Notes: generated from the sequence alone by a model not told the origin. Shown: positions 17,201 through 26,673, counted from the stretch's first letter. The stretch is DNA of 64,000 bases from AP-15 sp963755435 (GCA_963755435.1 CAVWJX010000005.1:744001-808000); one strand, 5' to 3'. Numbers and translations: made by a program.

Positions 17201-17342
17201 GCTTTGGCGGCAGTGGCGAATGGTCTTCCTCGCGCTGGAAGAAGCTCTGCATCTCCGCCGTCGGGATGTTGACCCGCTTCTCGCCGTGGCGCAACGCCCC
17301 AACCTGCTTTGGCCGCGCCTGTCTCCCCTGGCCGCGCGCCAT
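14209..17342 (-). pseudogene. Type III restriction-modification DNA methyltransferase (mod), frameshifted
   Basis: A Mod-type N6-adenine/N4-cytosine methyltransferase gene. The N-terminal 336 residues are open from the ATG at 17342 (which overlaps the res stop as TGATG) and contain the catalytic motif IYFDPPYG near residue 196. After a frameshift near 16375 the reading frame changes several times: near 16195, 16120, 16075, 15915 and 15805. The last of these splits the SAM-binding motif DPTCGSG from TTAYVAEQWG. The remaining C-terminal half, residues 440 onwards of the expected product, is again open to the stop at 14209, apart from an inserted palindromic element at 15311-15453. At most the two halves could be made separately. 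Confidence 0.88.
15311..15453. repeat. Palindromic repeat element inserted in-frame in mod
   Basis: The ends are an imperfect inverted repeat: the left end begins gtcattccgggacg and the right end is the complement, ccccggaatgac. The inner blocks cccggaacccatga and tcataggttccggg also pair. The overall form resembles dispersed palindromic elements of alphaproteobacteria. It lies inside mod, and the frame stays open through it, adding about 48 residues rich in Pro, Ser and Gly that break an otherwise alignable region between the SPAV and GGEPEWQEWE segments. No repeat unit of this kind is seen elsewhere in the window in the same form. Confidence 0.75.
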
Positions 17343-20333
17343 CAGGCAAGCTCCTTCACCGTCAGCCGCTCGACAAGGCGGCCGAACTCCTCCTTGATCG
17401 CGAAGACCTCGCGGAACTCGGCGAATTCCCAACGGCCATAGATGCCGAGCCCGTTGACGCCGGGTATCCACAAAGTGCGCATCGCATCCGCCTTCAGTTG
17501 CGCGTCGAGCCCGCGATAGCCCTTGGTTTCGAGCACGAGGGTGACGATCTCCCCGCCGCCGACATCGAGGCGGACCAGGAAATCCGGAATGTAATGCCGC
17601 GCCACCCGCCCGATGCGGTACGGCACCTCGAACTGCATGCCCTGGTTCTTGGCGTAGCTGACGACGCGCGGATGCGCCTCCAGCACGCGGGCCAGCTCGG
17701 CCTCCCACTCGCTGTCGAGCACGACGTGGCTGACATGGCTCTTGCGGTGGTCGGTCGCATAGACCGGCCGCGTCGTCTGGAAATTCACCGACGCGGTCGA
17801 GCCCGACGGCTGATAGGGATCGAGCACGGCGCGGGCGGGCCGCTCGTCGCCGGTCGATCTGACGATGGCGTTGGCGATCAGCTCGGCGACCGTGTCGGCA
17901 ATTTCGAGGATAGAGCGACCGCGCCGATCGGCACGCCTTGGGCCACCAGATAGCCCTCGTCGAGCCAGCGCTTGCAGATGCGCTGGATCTGCGGAAACAG
18001 GTGCTGCCGCGCAAAGCCGTCCTCGTCGCGGAAGTCGCCGGTAAAGCAAATGTTTTGCGAGTCGGAAACTGATCTCCGACGGGCGAAACGCGGCGATCAC
18101 CTCCGGGGTCAAGGTGATGCTCTCGCCGACGATGCCCTGCATCAGCACCTCGCACGGGCCGACCTCGCGCGGCGTCAGCACCAGCCGTGAATTCTCGTCG
18201 AACGAAGCGGTCAAATTCTCGGATGGCAGATCGACGCGGAACCCCTCGACCCGCGGAAAGGTAATCTCGAGTTCGCCGCGCTGCGGCACGGCGTGGACAT
18301 GCGTCGCGATCTTTGGCTTGGTCGGCGGGGCCTGGACCGCGCCCGCGGTAAAGGCGAACGGAATCCCCATGACTTGCGCGTACTCGACATCGAACAATTC
18401 GCCGTCCTTGCCTGGTTCATAAGATAGCCGGCGCAGGCCGCGGCCGACCACCTGCTCGCACAACAGCTGCGTGCCAAAGGCGCGGACGCCGAGAATGTGG
18501 GTGACGGTGTTGGCGTCCCAGCCCTCGGTCAGCATCGACACCGAAACGACGCAGCGGATCTGCTCGCCGAGGCGACCCCTTGCGGCCGACCGTGTTCATG
18601 ACCTCGCGCAATAATTCGCCATCGGTCGGTTCGGCGGTGTCGCCGGCGCCGCGTTCGCGAGCGCGCTGCTCCTTGAGGGCCTGGATTTCAGGCGCCGCGG
18701 CGGCACGGAATTCTCCTTCCAGCGTGTCGCCCGCCTCGATCTGGGTGCTGTCGATCAGCAGGGTGTTGGGCCGGGTCAGCCGCTGGCCGCTCTCGTCGTA
18801 ATTGCGGAACAGCTTCAGCTCGCCCGGGTGGAAGGCGCGGGTCTCGTCGATTGTCTCGTTGTCTTCTTCCGGCAGGCGCTCGAAGCCGGCGATCCACTCG
18901 TAGACGAGCTTCGAAATCGCGGTGTTCTGGCACACGACGATGAACACCGGCGGCACGCCGACCCGCGCCTTGTCCCACTCGTGGTAATAGGTCTCGTAAT
19001 TCGAATAGAGCGCGTAAAGCGCGGTTTGCAGCATCGCCGGCAGGTCGAGCGGGTGACGCGTGCGCAGCAGGTCGCGGCCGACATGCTGCCACAAATTGCG
19101 GTAGACCGGATCGTCCGCGGCGGCGAAATTGTCGGCAACCGGGATGCGCGGCAGTTTGACGATGCCGCACTCGATCGCATCCATCAGACTGAAATCGGAG
19201 ACCACCCAGGGAAACAGGGTTCCCTCCCGATAGCCGGAGCCGCGCAGGAAAAACGGCGTCGCCGATAGGTCATAGACCGCGCGCAGCCCGATTTTGCGCT
19301 TCAGCGCCTCGATGCCGCTGATCCACAGCCGCGCCATCTTGTCGTTATTCTCGGCCTCGGCGCGGCCGTCGCGGTCGAGCGCCCCCTCCTCGGAAATCGC
19401 CCGCTTGCGGTAGCAATGATGCGCCTCGTCGTTGATCACGAGGACATTTTTGAAGGCGAGCAGCTTGCCGCAGGCGCGGTCGAGCATCTGCCCGTCGGTC
19501 TCGCGTGTTTCTACCGGCTCGGCGTCGTTGCCGGTCAGGAACGCGCGCCCGACCCGCGAGAGTCCAAGCGTCTCGCGATGCAGGAACGCGTGATAGTTGG
19601 TAATGACGATCGCCGCCTTGCCAATGTCGCCGAGCATGTCATTGGGCAATAGCTCGCGGGCGCGGTAATAGCTCTCGGGGTGCTCGGGGTAGAGCACCTG
19701 CAGCCGATCCTTGATGGTGATGCCGGGGGTGACGATCAGGAAGGCGCGTGCGAAGCGGTCGGAGCCCGGCATGCGCACGGCGTTGAGCGTCTGCCAGGCA
19801 ATAATCATCGCCATCACCGTGGTCTTGCCCGCCCCCGTCGCCATTTTCAGGGCGAGGCGGACAAGCTCCGGGTTGGCCTCGGCATTGGCTGCCTCGATCG
19901 CACGCCACAGATTGGCGTACTGCCTTCTGCCGCGGGCGACCTCGGTCAGCCAGATCAGCGTCTCGACAGCCTCGATCTGGCAGAAGAACGGCCGTTGATG
20001 GGAGAAATCGGGGCTGCGCCAATGCTCTAGAAGACGCTGTGTGGTGGGCGTGACGCCCCAATCGGCGCCGCCGGGCAGCTTCCGCCACGCGTCGACATGA
20101 CCCCGGATCTCATTGATGATCGTATTGTCGCTGTAGGTCTCAAGCGGCAGCGCGCCCTGGGCAGCCGCTCCCCTGCGCCTCGCGGCCGGCACCGGAACGA
20201 TGAATTTCGACGGCCGACGCCCTTCGACCGGCGGCAGACCGAGCGGCTGACCATGCTCGTCGAGGGGATGGTGAAATCGCGGCTTGGCATAGGGCGAGTT
20301 GAGGATGGGCCGTTCGTAGAAGGTGCTCGCCAT
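17342..20333 (-). pseudogene. Type III restriction endonuclease subunit (res), frameshifted
   Basis: The res gene of a type III system. The first part, open from 20333 to about 18577, carries helicase motif I TGAGKTT, motif II INDEAHHCY and LSATPFF. A one-base insertion near 18577 switches frame; the next frame continues with SMLTEGWDANTVTH and VVGRGLRR, the RecA2 motifs. Two further shifts near 18045 and 17915 compensate each other. The C terminus is again in frame and holds the PD-(D/E)xK nuclease motif as PDFLVRL then LETKG. All expected domains are present in order, so this looks like a full-length gene broken by three indels. The chosen ATG at 20333 follows GGGGAG. Confidence 0.88.
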
Positions 20334-20478
20334 CCGCATCTCCCCAGGTCGATGCACGGAACTGCTCGAACGTCTTCTCGCTTATTCGCGCGATGAGTGT
20401 ATCTGCGGCCGCCCCTCCCGGCAACCGCCCGCATCTTGTCGCGGAACGCCGATATATTGCGCTCCAGCGCCAAATCCC

Positions 20479-20518
20479 GCAGCCACGTGAGAAACACGGC
20501 AGCCACGTGAGAAATACG
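20479..20518. repeat. 20-base tandem duplication upstream of res
   Basis: The unit gcagccacgtgagaaacacg at 20479 is followed at once by gcagccacgtgagaaatacg at 20499, differing at one base. The minus-strand DNA upstream of res holds a coding-like stretch (20340-20580) that this 20-base addition would shift out of frame, so it may mark the end of a small lost gene. This is a suggestion only. Confidence 0.6.
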
Positions 20519-20590
20519 ATCGACGCAGTACTCGACATAGATGTTCGGCCGCAATCCCACGCTGCGGGCGTCCACCATTTCTTACAACAA

Positions 20591-20606
20591 TGTGAACGAC
20601 TTCACA
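20591..20606. promoter_or_regulatory. Perfect CRP-type palindrome TGTGA-N6-TCACA
   Basis: The sequence tgtgaacgacttcaca is a perfect inverted repeat with 6-base arms and a 4-base centre; as a CRP/FNR-family site it reads TGTGA-N6-TCACA exactly. It lies 166 bases before the dihaem cytochrome start at 20772 and 258 bases before the res start at 20333, between divergent transcription units. The cytochrome is the more natural target because CRP/FNR-family regulators control many electron-transfer genes. Confidence 0.5.
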
Positions 20607-20771
20607 CTGTGATGGGGTTATTAAGGCGTAGAGTTGCGCAGTTAAACGGGCCTCCGGAAAACCGATATGGCCGAGTGTCGATCCTCTGCGCCGAACTGGA
20701 TCGGCACGTTTGATCCGCCGCGCCGGGGCTTAATGAGCGCCCCACCCGCCCCCAATGAGGAAACGCGTTCG

Positions 20772-22319
20772 ATGCGACCGAGCCTGACACTCTTGGGCCT
20801 TTTGATGGCCGCACTTGCCGGTCTTCCTTATTCGGCGCACGCACAAGTCACTTCGTCGGCGGCACTTGCCGGGGCAAATGCACACGCCCATGAAATGCAG
20901 AGGCTGTTCCCGGACGCCAACCGGAGCAGTCAGGCGACACCGCGCCTGATCCGGAAACTAGAGATCGACCAAGACCCAAGCGGGGCGGTTGCGAGCGTGC
21001 AACCGAACGGACCGACGTTAACCGCAAAAAGCGCCTTTTTCCTGGATCTCGGCAGTAATGGGCGCACTTGCTTCACCTGTCATCAGCCGCAGGACGGGTG
21101 GACGATCAGCGCAGAGCACGCGCGCGATCGTTTTGCAGCGGATAGCAACGACCCGCTGTTTCGCTTGGTCGACGGCGCCACCTGTCCGTCGGACGACGTC
21201 TCGACGCCGCGGGCTAAGCGGCAGGCGTACAGCCTTCTGCTGGACAAGGGCCTGATCCGGATCGGCCTGCCGGTGCCGGCGACGGCGCAATTTCAGATCC
21301 TGAATGTCAGCGATCCCTATGGCTGCAACACCAACCCGTTGACCGGATTGACCAGCCCCACGACCGGTATCGTGTCGGTTTACCGCCGTCCATTGCCGGC
21401 GACTAATCTGGGTTTCTTGAGCACGATCATGTGGGACGGGCGCGAGCCGAGCCTTTTCAGCCAAGCGGTCGATGCGACGCTCATTCACGCCCAAGCTGCG
21501 GCCACCCCGAGTCCAGCGCAGCAACAGCAGATCGTGGCCTTCGAAGGCTGTACGCCGGCCGATACCCCGTCGCTGTGCGCAAATACCCCCCGAGGTTCCG
21601 GGGTCTTCACCGCACAAATTATCGACAACCAAGCCGGCTACCTGGCCGCAGACGGCGCGCTTGGCGGACCGGAAACTCTTTCTCGGGAATTGGCGAACTT
21701 CTTTATTGGGATCAATGATCCGCTTGGCAGCAATCCGACAGGAGTGCCCTTCACCCCGGATGTCTTCAGCCTCTATGACGCATGGAGCGGCCTCGGCAGG
21801 CATTCCCCCGCGGCTGCCGCTCGCGCGGCGATCGCCCGCGGCGAGCAGGTCTTCAACACAACGAAGATCAATATCACGGGAGTGGCAGGGCTGAACGACG
21901 TGCTCAACCAACCAAGCATCGCCGGGTTCTGCGGGACCTGCCACGATACGCCCTTCACCGGCGATCACTCGGTCAAGGCGGCGCTGAACATCGGCATCGC
22001 CAACGCCGGTGCCAACAGCCCTCCCGCCGTCGACATCTCCGGCCTGCCAGTCTTCACCCTCTGGTGCACGTCCGGCCCGTTGGCCGGACAGATTTTTGAG
22101 GTGACTGACCCCGGTCGCGCCCTGATCACCGGTCAATGTGCTGATATCGGCAAGCTGAAAGGGCCGATCTTGCGCGGGTTAGCCGCGCGCGCACCATACT
22201 TTCACAACGGTTCCGCCGGCACCTTGCAGGATGTCGTAGAGTTCTATGATCAACGCTTCACGATCGGACTGAGCGACCAGCAGAAGGCCGATTTGGCTGC
22301 GTTTCTGAATTCGCTCTGA
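20772..22319 (+). CDS. Dihaem c-type cytochrome, MauG/cytochrome c peroxidase-like
   Basis: A 515-residue protein with a signal peptide (MRPSLTLLGLLMAALAG, then AHA cleavage region) directing it to the periplasm. Two covalent haem motifs are present: CFTCH at residues 100-104 and CGTCH at 387-391. The C-terminal ARAPYFHNGSAGTLQDVVEF segment is typical of the MauG and bacterial di-haem cytochrome c peroxidase family. These enzymes reduce peroxide or modify proteins by long-range oxidation. The start at 20772 was chosen for the signal peptide; frames upstream would give an implausible leader. A CRP-type site lies 166 bases upstream. No partner gene is adjacent, so peroxidase versus MauG-like activity cannot be settled. 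Confidence 0.87.
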   Translation: MRPSLTLLGLLMAALAGLPYSAHAQVTSSAALAGANAHAHEMQRLFPDANRSSQATPRLIRKLEIDQDPSGAVASVQPNGPTLTAKSAFFLDLGSNGRTCFTCHQPQDGWTISAEHARDRFAADSNDPLFRLVDGATCPSDDVSTPRAKRQAYSLLLDKGLIRIGLPVPATAQFQILNVSDPYGCNTNPLTGLTSPTTGIVSVYRRPLPATNLGFLSTIMWDGREPSLFSQAVDATLIHAQAAATPSPAQQQQIVAFEGCTPADTPSLCANTPRGSGVFTAQIIDNQAGYLAADGALGGPETLSRELANFFIGINDPLGSNPTGVPFTPDVFSLYDAWSGLGRHSPAAAARAAIARGEQVFNTTKINITGVAGLNDVLNQPSIAGFCGTCHDTPFTGDHSVKAALNIGIANAGANSPPAVDISGLPVFTLWCTSGPLAGQIFEVTDPGRALITGQCADIGKLKGPILRGLAARAPYFHNGSAGTLQDVVEFYDQRFTIGLSDQQKADLAAFLNSL

Positions 22320-22441
22320 CGATTACCTGAAGGCTATCGGCCGGCGCTAAAGCCTCATTCACTCAGGCCACGGATGGTCAGCTCACGACCCGTGACGCAT
22401 TCCGGCGGCGAAGCAGGGCACAGCTCCTGTTGCCGGGAACT

Positions 22442-23410
22442 TCAGACGATCTGGTTGCGCAATTGCTGATCGCCGCGCCACAGACGCCCCAGATTGTCGA
22501 GCAGGATCTCGATGACGTTGTCCTCGTAGCGGCGGGTCTCGCCGGCGGTGTGGGGCGTGATCAGAACCTGCTCCATTGCCCACAGCGACGAACTCGGCGC
22601 CAGCGGTTCCTCGGTTGTCACATCAATGCCGGCGCCGGCGATGCGGTGCGCCGCCAACGCCTCGATCAGTGCCGCCTCGTCGACCACCCGCCCGCGCGCC
22701 ACGTTCACGAGCTGGGCGGTCGGTTTCATCCGACCGAGCGCTTTGGCGTCGATCAGGTTCTCGGTTTCGGCGGTGAGCGGACAGGTGAGGGCCACGAAAT
22801 CGGCCTCGGGCAGGAGCGCGTAGAGCTCCTCCATGGCGTGCACCCGATCCGCAGCACCGCGCCCGAAAGCCGGGTGGCGCCGCAGCCCGATGACGTGCAT
22901 CTCAAAGGCCTTTCCCAATTGGGCCAGGCGTCCGCCGATGTCGCCCAGGCCGACGACCAGGAGGGTCTTGCCACCGAGTTCGTCCTCGCGTCGGGCGAGA
23001 TCGCCGATCATCCCGCGCCAGAGGCGCTTTTTTTGGTTGTCGCGGGCCTCCGGGAGACGACGGCTCAAGGCCAGCATCAGCGCCATTGCGTGCTCGGCGA
23101 CCGCGCGAGCGTTGACGCCTCGGGCACTCGATAGCCGGATGCGGCGACGCGCCAGCTCGGCGTGCGGGAATTGGTCGGTACCGGCGCTGATCGCCTGAAT
23201 GAAGCGAAGTCTCTGCGCCCGATCGAGGAGCTGGTTCTGCCACAGTCCGGAGATCACCAGCACATCGGCTTCGCCCACCCGGTTCTCCAAGGTTTCGGGG
23301 TCGCGGACCGCGAAGCTGTTGATGCCGGTCTGGAGCGCCGCGAACCGCTCCTGCAGCCGATAAGCAATATGGGCGAAGCAAATGACGATGTTCTCGGCAG
23401 CGGGGATCAT
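22442..23410 (-). CDS. D-2-hydroxyacid dehydrogenase
   Basis: A 322-residue NAD(P)-dependent D-2-hydroxyacid dehydrogenase. The dinucleotide-binding motif is VVGLGDIGG near residue 151. The catalytic triad residues are Arg in NVARGRVVDE, Glu in DVTTEEPL and His in LITPHTAGE, in the standard order. Length is normal. Such enzymes interconvert 2-keto acids and D-2-hydroxyacids, for example glyoxylate/glycolate or hydroxypyruvate/glycerate; which one applies cannot be told. The ATG at 23410 was chosen; a GTG four codons upstream is an alternative, and neither has a strong ribosome-binding site. Its promoter region is shared with the divergent VOC gene at 23492. Confidence 0.9.
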   Translation of the reverse strand: MIPAAENIVICFAHIAYRLQERFAALQTGINSFAVRDPETLENRVGEADVLVISGLWQNQLLDRAQRLRFIQAISAGTDQFPHAELARRRIRLSSARGVNARAVAEHAMALMLALSRRLPEARDNQKKRLWRGMIGDLARREDELGGKTLLVVGLGDIGGRLAQLGKAFEMHVIGLRRHPAFGRGAADRVHAMEELYALLPEADFVALTCPLTAETENLIDAKALGRMKPTAQLVNVARGRVVDEAALIEALAAHRIAGAGIDVTTEEPLAPSSSLWAMEQVLITPHTAGETRRYEDNVIEILLDNLGRLWRGDQQLRNQIV

Positions 23411-23491
23411 GGCGCATAACACTCAACGAAGCTGATGCTCCGGCCGGAGAGCCGATCGCTCCGGCCGAGCTCGCAGACGAGGAGAGGATCG

Positions 23492-23911
23492 ATGAGCAAT
23501 CCCGCCTTCAAATTCGACCATGTCCACATCATCAGCCAGGATCCGGAAACCTCGGCCAGATGGTACGCCGAGATGCTCGGGGCCGAGATCACCGCTAATA
23601 CGACGGCCCGTGGCGCGCCGCAGATTTTCATCGCTCTCGGCGGCATGACGATCCTTATTCGCGGCCGGCGGCCGGGCGAGGCCCCGGTCGCCGCCAGGCC
23701 GATCCGGCAATTCGCCGATTTTTCCAGCCATGACGCGCGGGGCATCGACCATTTCGGTTTTATGTACCAGGGCGACCTCGAAGCGTTCTGCGCGGCGTTG
23801 CGGGAAAAGGGGGTCACCTTTCCGGTCGAGTTAAAGAGGGGCGTTGGTGGCACCCTCCTATGCTATGTCGCGGCCCCCGACGGTGTCAGCATCGAGTTGA
23901 TGCAGTGCTGA
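23492..23911 (+). CDS. VOC-superfamily (glyoxalase/bleomycin-resistance fold) protein
   Basis: A 139-residue single VOC domain. Probable metal ligands are the His in KFDHVHI near residue 10, the His in GIDHFGF near residue 89 and the Glu in SIELMQC near the C terminus, the usual His-His-Glu pattern. Family members include glyoxalases, extradiol dioxygenases and epimerases. The ATG at 23492 is supported by GAGGAGAGGATCG directly upstream; a longer upstream frame has no supporting site. Divergent from the 2-hydroxyacid dehydrogenase gene. No substrate can be assigned. Confidence 0.82.
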   Translation: MSNPAFKFDHVHIISQDPETSARWYAEMLGAEITANTTARGAPQIFIALGGMTILIRGRRPGEAPVAARPIRQFADFSSHDARGIDHFGFMYQGDLEAFCAALREKGVTFPVELKRGVGGTLLCYVAAPDGVSIELMQC

Positions 23912-23938
23912 GCGAAATACCGACGGCTCCCCCGACAG

Positions 23939-24778
23939 CTAACCGCGGCCCGGCCGGATCGGCATCGTCGCGATGCTGGTCCAGGCGACCGCGGCGCCGG
24001 CCTTTTCGGCCGCTTGTTCGGGCGGCAGCGTGCGGTCCCAGTGGATGGCAAGAAACCGCCGCCCCGTCACCTTGCTGGCGGCATCGGAAACCAGCCAGAC
24101 AAGCGGCGGCGCCATGATTTCCGGCTGGATCATCCGGGCCCGATCGAAGCCCGCGACGTCGGAGATCATCGGCGTGTTGGTGATCCCGCCCGGCACCAGA
24201 ACGTTGACGGTCACGCCGGTACCGTCGAGGTCCTTCGCCATGATCGCGCTGAGCGCCTCGAGCGCGGCCTTGGACGGGCCGTAGGTCGGGTAGCCGGCGA
24301 GCAACATTGTCCCGAGGCTGGTCGTGACATTGACGATGCGGCCCCAGCCCTGGCGCATCATCTCGGGCACTACCGCGTTCGTCAGCGCCAACGGCGCCGT
24401 GGTATGGACCGCGACGAAACGGCGCCACTGATCCGGGGTGATCTCCCAGAATTTGAGCGGGCGCTGCCAACTGTCGGGCCGGATTGCACCGGGGCCGATC
24501 CCGGCATTGTTGACAAGAATGTCGATCCGGCCAAACCGGGCGCGCGTCGCTGCGGTGATCGCGCCGGCGGCCGTGTCGGTGGTCAAATCGGCCTGGATGG
24601 TGAGGAGTTCACCGGCCTTTCCTTGCTCGCCCGCGCTCGCGGCAAGCGCCTCCAGCGGAGCACGGTCGCGATCGACGCCGGCGACCCGGATACCCGCCGC
24701 CAGCAAGCCCCGCACCATGGCCCGGCCGATACCGCCCGCCGCCCCGGTCACGATCGCCACTCTTTGGATTCCGTTCAT
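23939..24778 (-). CDS. SDR-family NAD(P)-dependent oxidoreductase
   Basis: A 279-residue short-chain dehydrogenase/reductase. The cofactor motif TGAAGGIG is at residues 11-18, NNAG follows at about 89, and the catalytic YxxxK reads YGPSK near 169. The serine of the triad is in VTTSLGTM. The C-terminal extension of about 35 residues after AIHWDRTLPPE is longer than the minimal SDR. The gene is convergent with the VOC gene, ending 27 bases beyond it. The specific alcohol or ketone substrate is unknown. Confidence 0.9.
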   Translation of the reverse strand: MNGIQRVAIVTGAAGGIGRAMVRGLLAAGIRVAGVDRDRAPLEALAASAGEQGKAGELLTIQADLTTDTAAGAITAATRARFGRIDILVNNAGIGPGAIRPDSWQRPLKFWEITPDQWRRFVAVHTTAPLALTNAVVPEMMRQGWGRIVNVTTSLGTMLLAGYPTYGPSKAALEALSAIMAKDLDGTGVTVNVLVPGGITNTPMISDVAGFDRARMIQPEIMAPPLVWLVSDAASKVTGRRFLAIHWDRTLPPEQAAEKAGAAVAWTSIATMPIRPGRG

Positions 24779-24994
24779 CGCGTGCCTCCTGCTCTATCGG
24801 CCTCCATTCTACCTCGTTCGGGGTCAGAAGGCGGCGACCAGGTCGTCGACGAAAGAAGCCGCCCCTCAGGCAGGGTCGGAGCGTCCAAGCCCCTCTCCCA
24901 CGGTCCACCCACGTCCACAGCCAATTCGTGGGTGATATTGTGGGTGGGCGGCGGACCTTGCATCATTGATTTAATTGAATGATTCCAGAAATAA

Positions 24995-25087
24995 TGGCGG
25001 AGGGGGCGGGATTCGAACCCGCGAGACAATTCATCACCGTCTACACACTTTCCAGGCGTGCGCCTTCAACCGCTCGGCCACCCCTCC
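24995..25087 (-). tRNA. tRNA-Ser (GGA)
   Basis: Read on the minus strand, the acceptor arm pairs GGAGGGG at 25087-25081 with CCCCTCC near the 3' end, followed by discriminator G and an encoded CCA at 24997-24995. The anticodon loop is CTGGAAA, giving anticodon GGA (serine). A long variable arm between the anticodon and T arms, and the GGTTCGAATCC T-arm sequence, agree with serine tRNA. No integrase, direct repeat or other integration sign is visible around it. Confidence 0.95.
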
Positions 25088-25274
25088 ATGCCTGCCTGCG
25101 CGTGGCGCGGCTAGCGCCGCAGACTAGCCACGGCAGCGGGCGGGCGCAACGCGCCGAAGCGAGCTGCAACCGGGGTAGAACCGCTCGCGACAACTCGTCA
25201 TTTGCGTCTCGCCTTCGGCCGCGCAATTGGAGGATGATCGGCGCGCGATGGCGGGTAGTCGAGGGGTGAGGGCG

Positions 25275-26588
25275 ATGGGCGGGATTGACGAAACCCATGA
25301 TCCGAAGCGGCAGAGCTGGATTGCCTCGGCCAATGGCCACAGCGAGTTTCCGATCCAGAACTTGCCGCTCGGCGTGTTCGTCCCGGCCAGCGGCGGCGCG
25401 CCGCGCGGCGGGGTCGCGATTGGCGAGATGATCCTCGATCTCGGCGCCGCGCATCAGGCGGGGCTGCTGTCGGGCGAGGCGGCAACGGCCGCCGAAGCCG
25501 CGTCCGGGCCGAAGCTCAACCCATTGATGGCGCTGGGAGCGGCCCCGCGGTTGGCGTTGCGCCAGCGGGTCTCGGCCCTGCTCGCCGCCGACGGGGCCGA
25601 GCGGGCCAAGGCCGAAGCCCTCGCCGCGCGGCTGCTGTACCCGGCGGCGCAATGCGCCTTGCAGCTGCCGGCCGCGATCGGCGAGTTCACCGATTTCTTT
25701 GCCGGCATCCATCACGCGACCAATGGCGGCCGGCGCCGCGACCCGAACAACCCGCTCGGCCCCAACTATAAATATGTACCGGTTGCCTATCACAGCCGCG
25801 CCTCCTCGGTGCGGCCGTCCGGCGTGCCGATCCGCCGTCCCAACGGCCAGCGCAAGGCGCCGGACCAGGCGGTGCCCGGCTACGGCCCATCGCAAAAGCT
25901 CGATTACGAGCTCGAGCTCGCGGTCTGGATCGGCCCCGGCAACGCTCAGGGCGAACCGATCCCGATCGCGCGCGCCGGCGATCACATCGTTGGCCTCGGC
26001 CTCGTCAACGACTGGTCGGCGCGCGACGTCCAGCAGTGGGAATCGCAGCCCTTGGGCCCGTTCCTCGGCAAGAATTTCGGCTCGACCGTGTCGCCGTGGA
26101 TCGTGACCGCCGAGGCGTTGGCGCCGTTTCGCGTCGCCCAGCCGGCCCGGCCTGCCGGCGACCCGCGGCCCTTGCCATATCTGTGGGACGAGGGCGACCA
26201 GCATGCCGGCGCCTTCGACATCGCGCTCGAAGCCTATCTGCTGACCGAGGGGCTGCGCGCCAAGGGGCTGCCGCCGCACCGCATGTCGGCGAGCAACACG
26301 ACCGATCTTTATTGGACCTTGGCGCAATTGGTGGCGCACCATACCAGCGGCGGCTGCAACCTCGGCGCCGGCGACCTGTTCGGCACCGGCACGATCTCCG
26401 GCCCGACCCGTGAGGGTTATGGCAGCCTGATGGAATTGAGCGCCGACGGCACCCGCACGACGACATTGGCCTCGGGCGAGACCCGTACCTTCGTCGAGAA
26501 CGGCGACGAGGTGATCTTCCGCGCCCATTGCCGGCGCGAAGGCTTTGCCACGATTGGCTTTGGCGAGTGCCGCGCCCGCATCGTCTGA
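25275..26588 (+). CDS. fahA: Fumarylacetoacetase
   Basis: A 437-residue fumarylacetoacetate hydrolase, normal for the FAH family. It cleaves fumarylacetoacetate to fumarate and acetoacetate, the last step of tyrosine and phenylalanine degradation. The conserved EFTDFFAGIHHATN block holds the catalytic histidine; the metal-binding acidic residues lie in the KLDYELELAVWIG and GLGLVNDWSARDVQQWE segments, and GKNFGSTVSPWIV follows. The ATG at 25275 is preceded by GAGGGGTGAGGGCG; earlier ATG and TTG codons are less well supported. The other tyrosine-pathway genes are not in this window. Convergent with the liv operon. Confidence 0.95.
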   Translation: MGGIDETHDPKRQSWIASANGHSEFPIQNLPLGVFVPASGGAPRGGVAIGEMILDLGAAHQAGLLSGEAATAAEAASGPKLNPLMALGAAPRLALRQRVSALLAADGAERAKAEALAARLLYPAAQCALQLPAAIGEFTDFFAGIHHATNGGRRRDPNNPLGPNYKYVPVAYHSRASSVRPSGVPIRRPNGQRKAPDQAVPGYGPSQKLDYELELAVWIGPGNAQGEPIPIARAGDHIVGLGLVNDWSARDVQQWESQPLGPFLGKNFGSTVSPWIVTAEALAPFRVAQPARPAGDPRPLPYLWDEGDQHAGAFDIALEAYLLTEGLRAKGLPPHRMSASNTTDLYWTLAQLVAHHTSGGCNLGAGDLFGTGTISGPTREGYGSLMELSADGTRTTTLASGETRTFVENGDEVIFRAHCRREGFATIGFGECRARIV

Positions 26589-26623
26589 GCCGCATCGGCT
26601 GACCGGGGTCGTATGACTGGGAC

Positions 26624-26665
26624 ACCCGGCTGGGATCACCCGGCTGGGATCTCCCGGCTGGCATG
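26624..26665. repeat. Three 14-base tandem repeats between fahA and livF
   Basis: The unit acccggctgggatc occurs at 26624-26637 and again at 26638-26651, followed by a diverged copy, tcccggctggcatg, at 26652-26665. It lies wholly in the 85-base gap between the convergent fahA and livF stops. It is short enough to vary in copy number between strains by slippage. Confidence 0.75.
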
Positions 26666-26673
26666 ATCGCGGC

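Noticed and set aside
24995..25087. tRNA-Ser as an integration site for a mobile element
   Set aside because: No integrase, direct repeat of the tRNA end or change of gene content is seen nearby; the flanking genes look ordinary chromosomal.
25041..26639. 532-residue minus-strand open frame over fahA and tRNA-Ser
   Set aside because: It runs through a tRNA gene and fahA and has no family features; the plus-strand fahA is clear.
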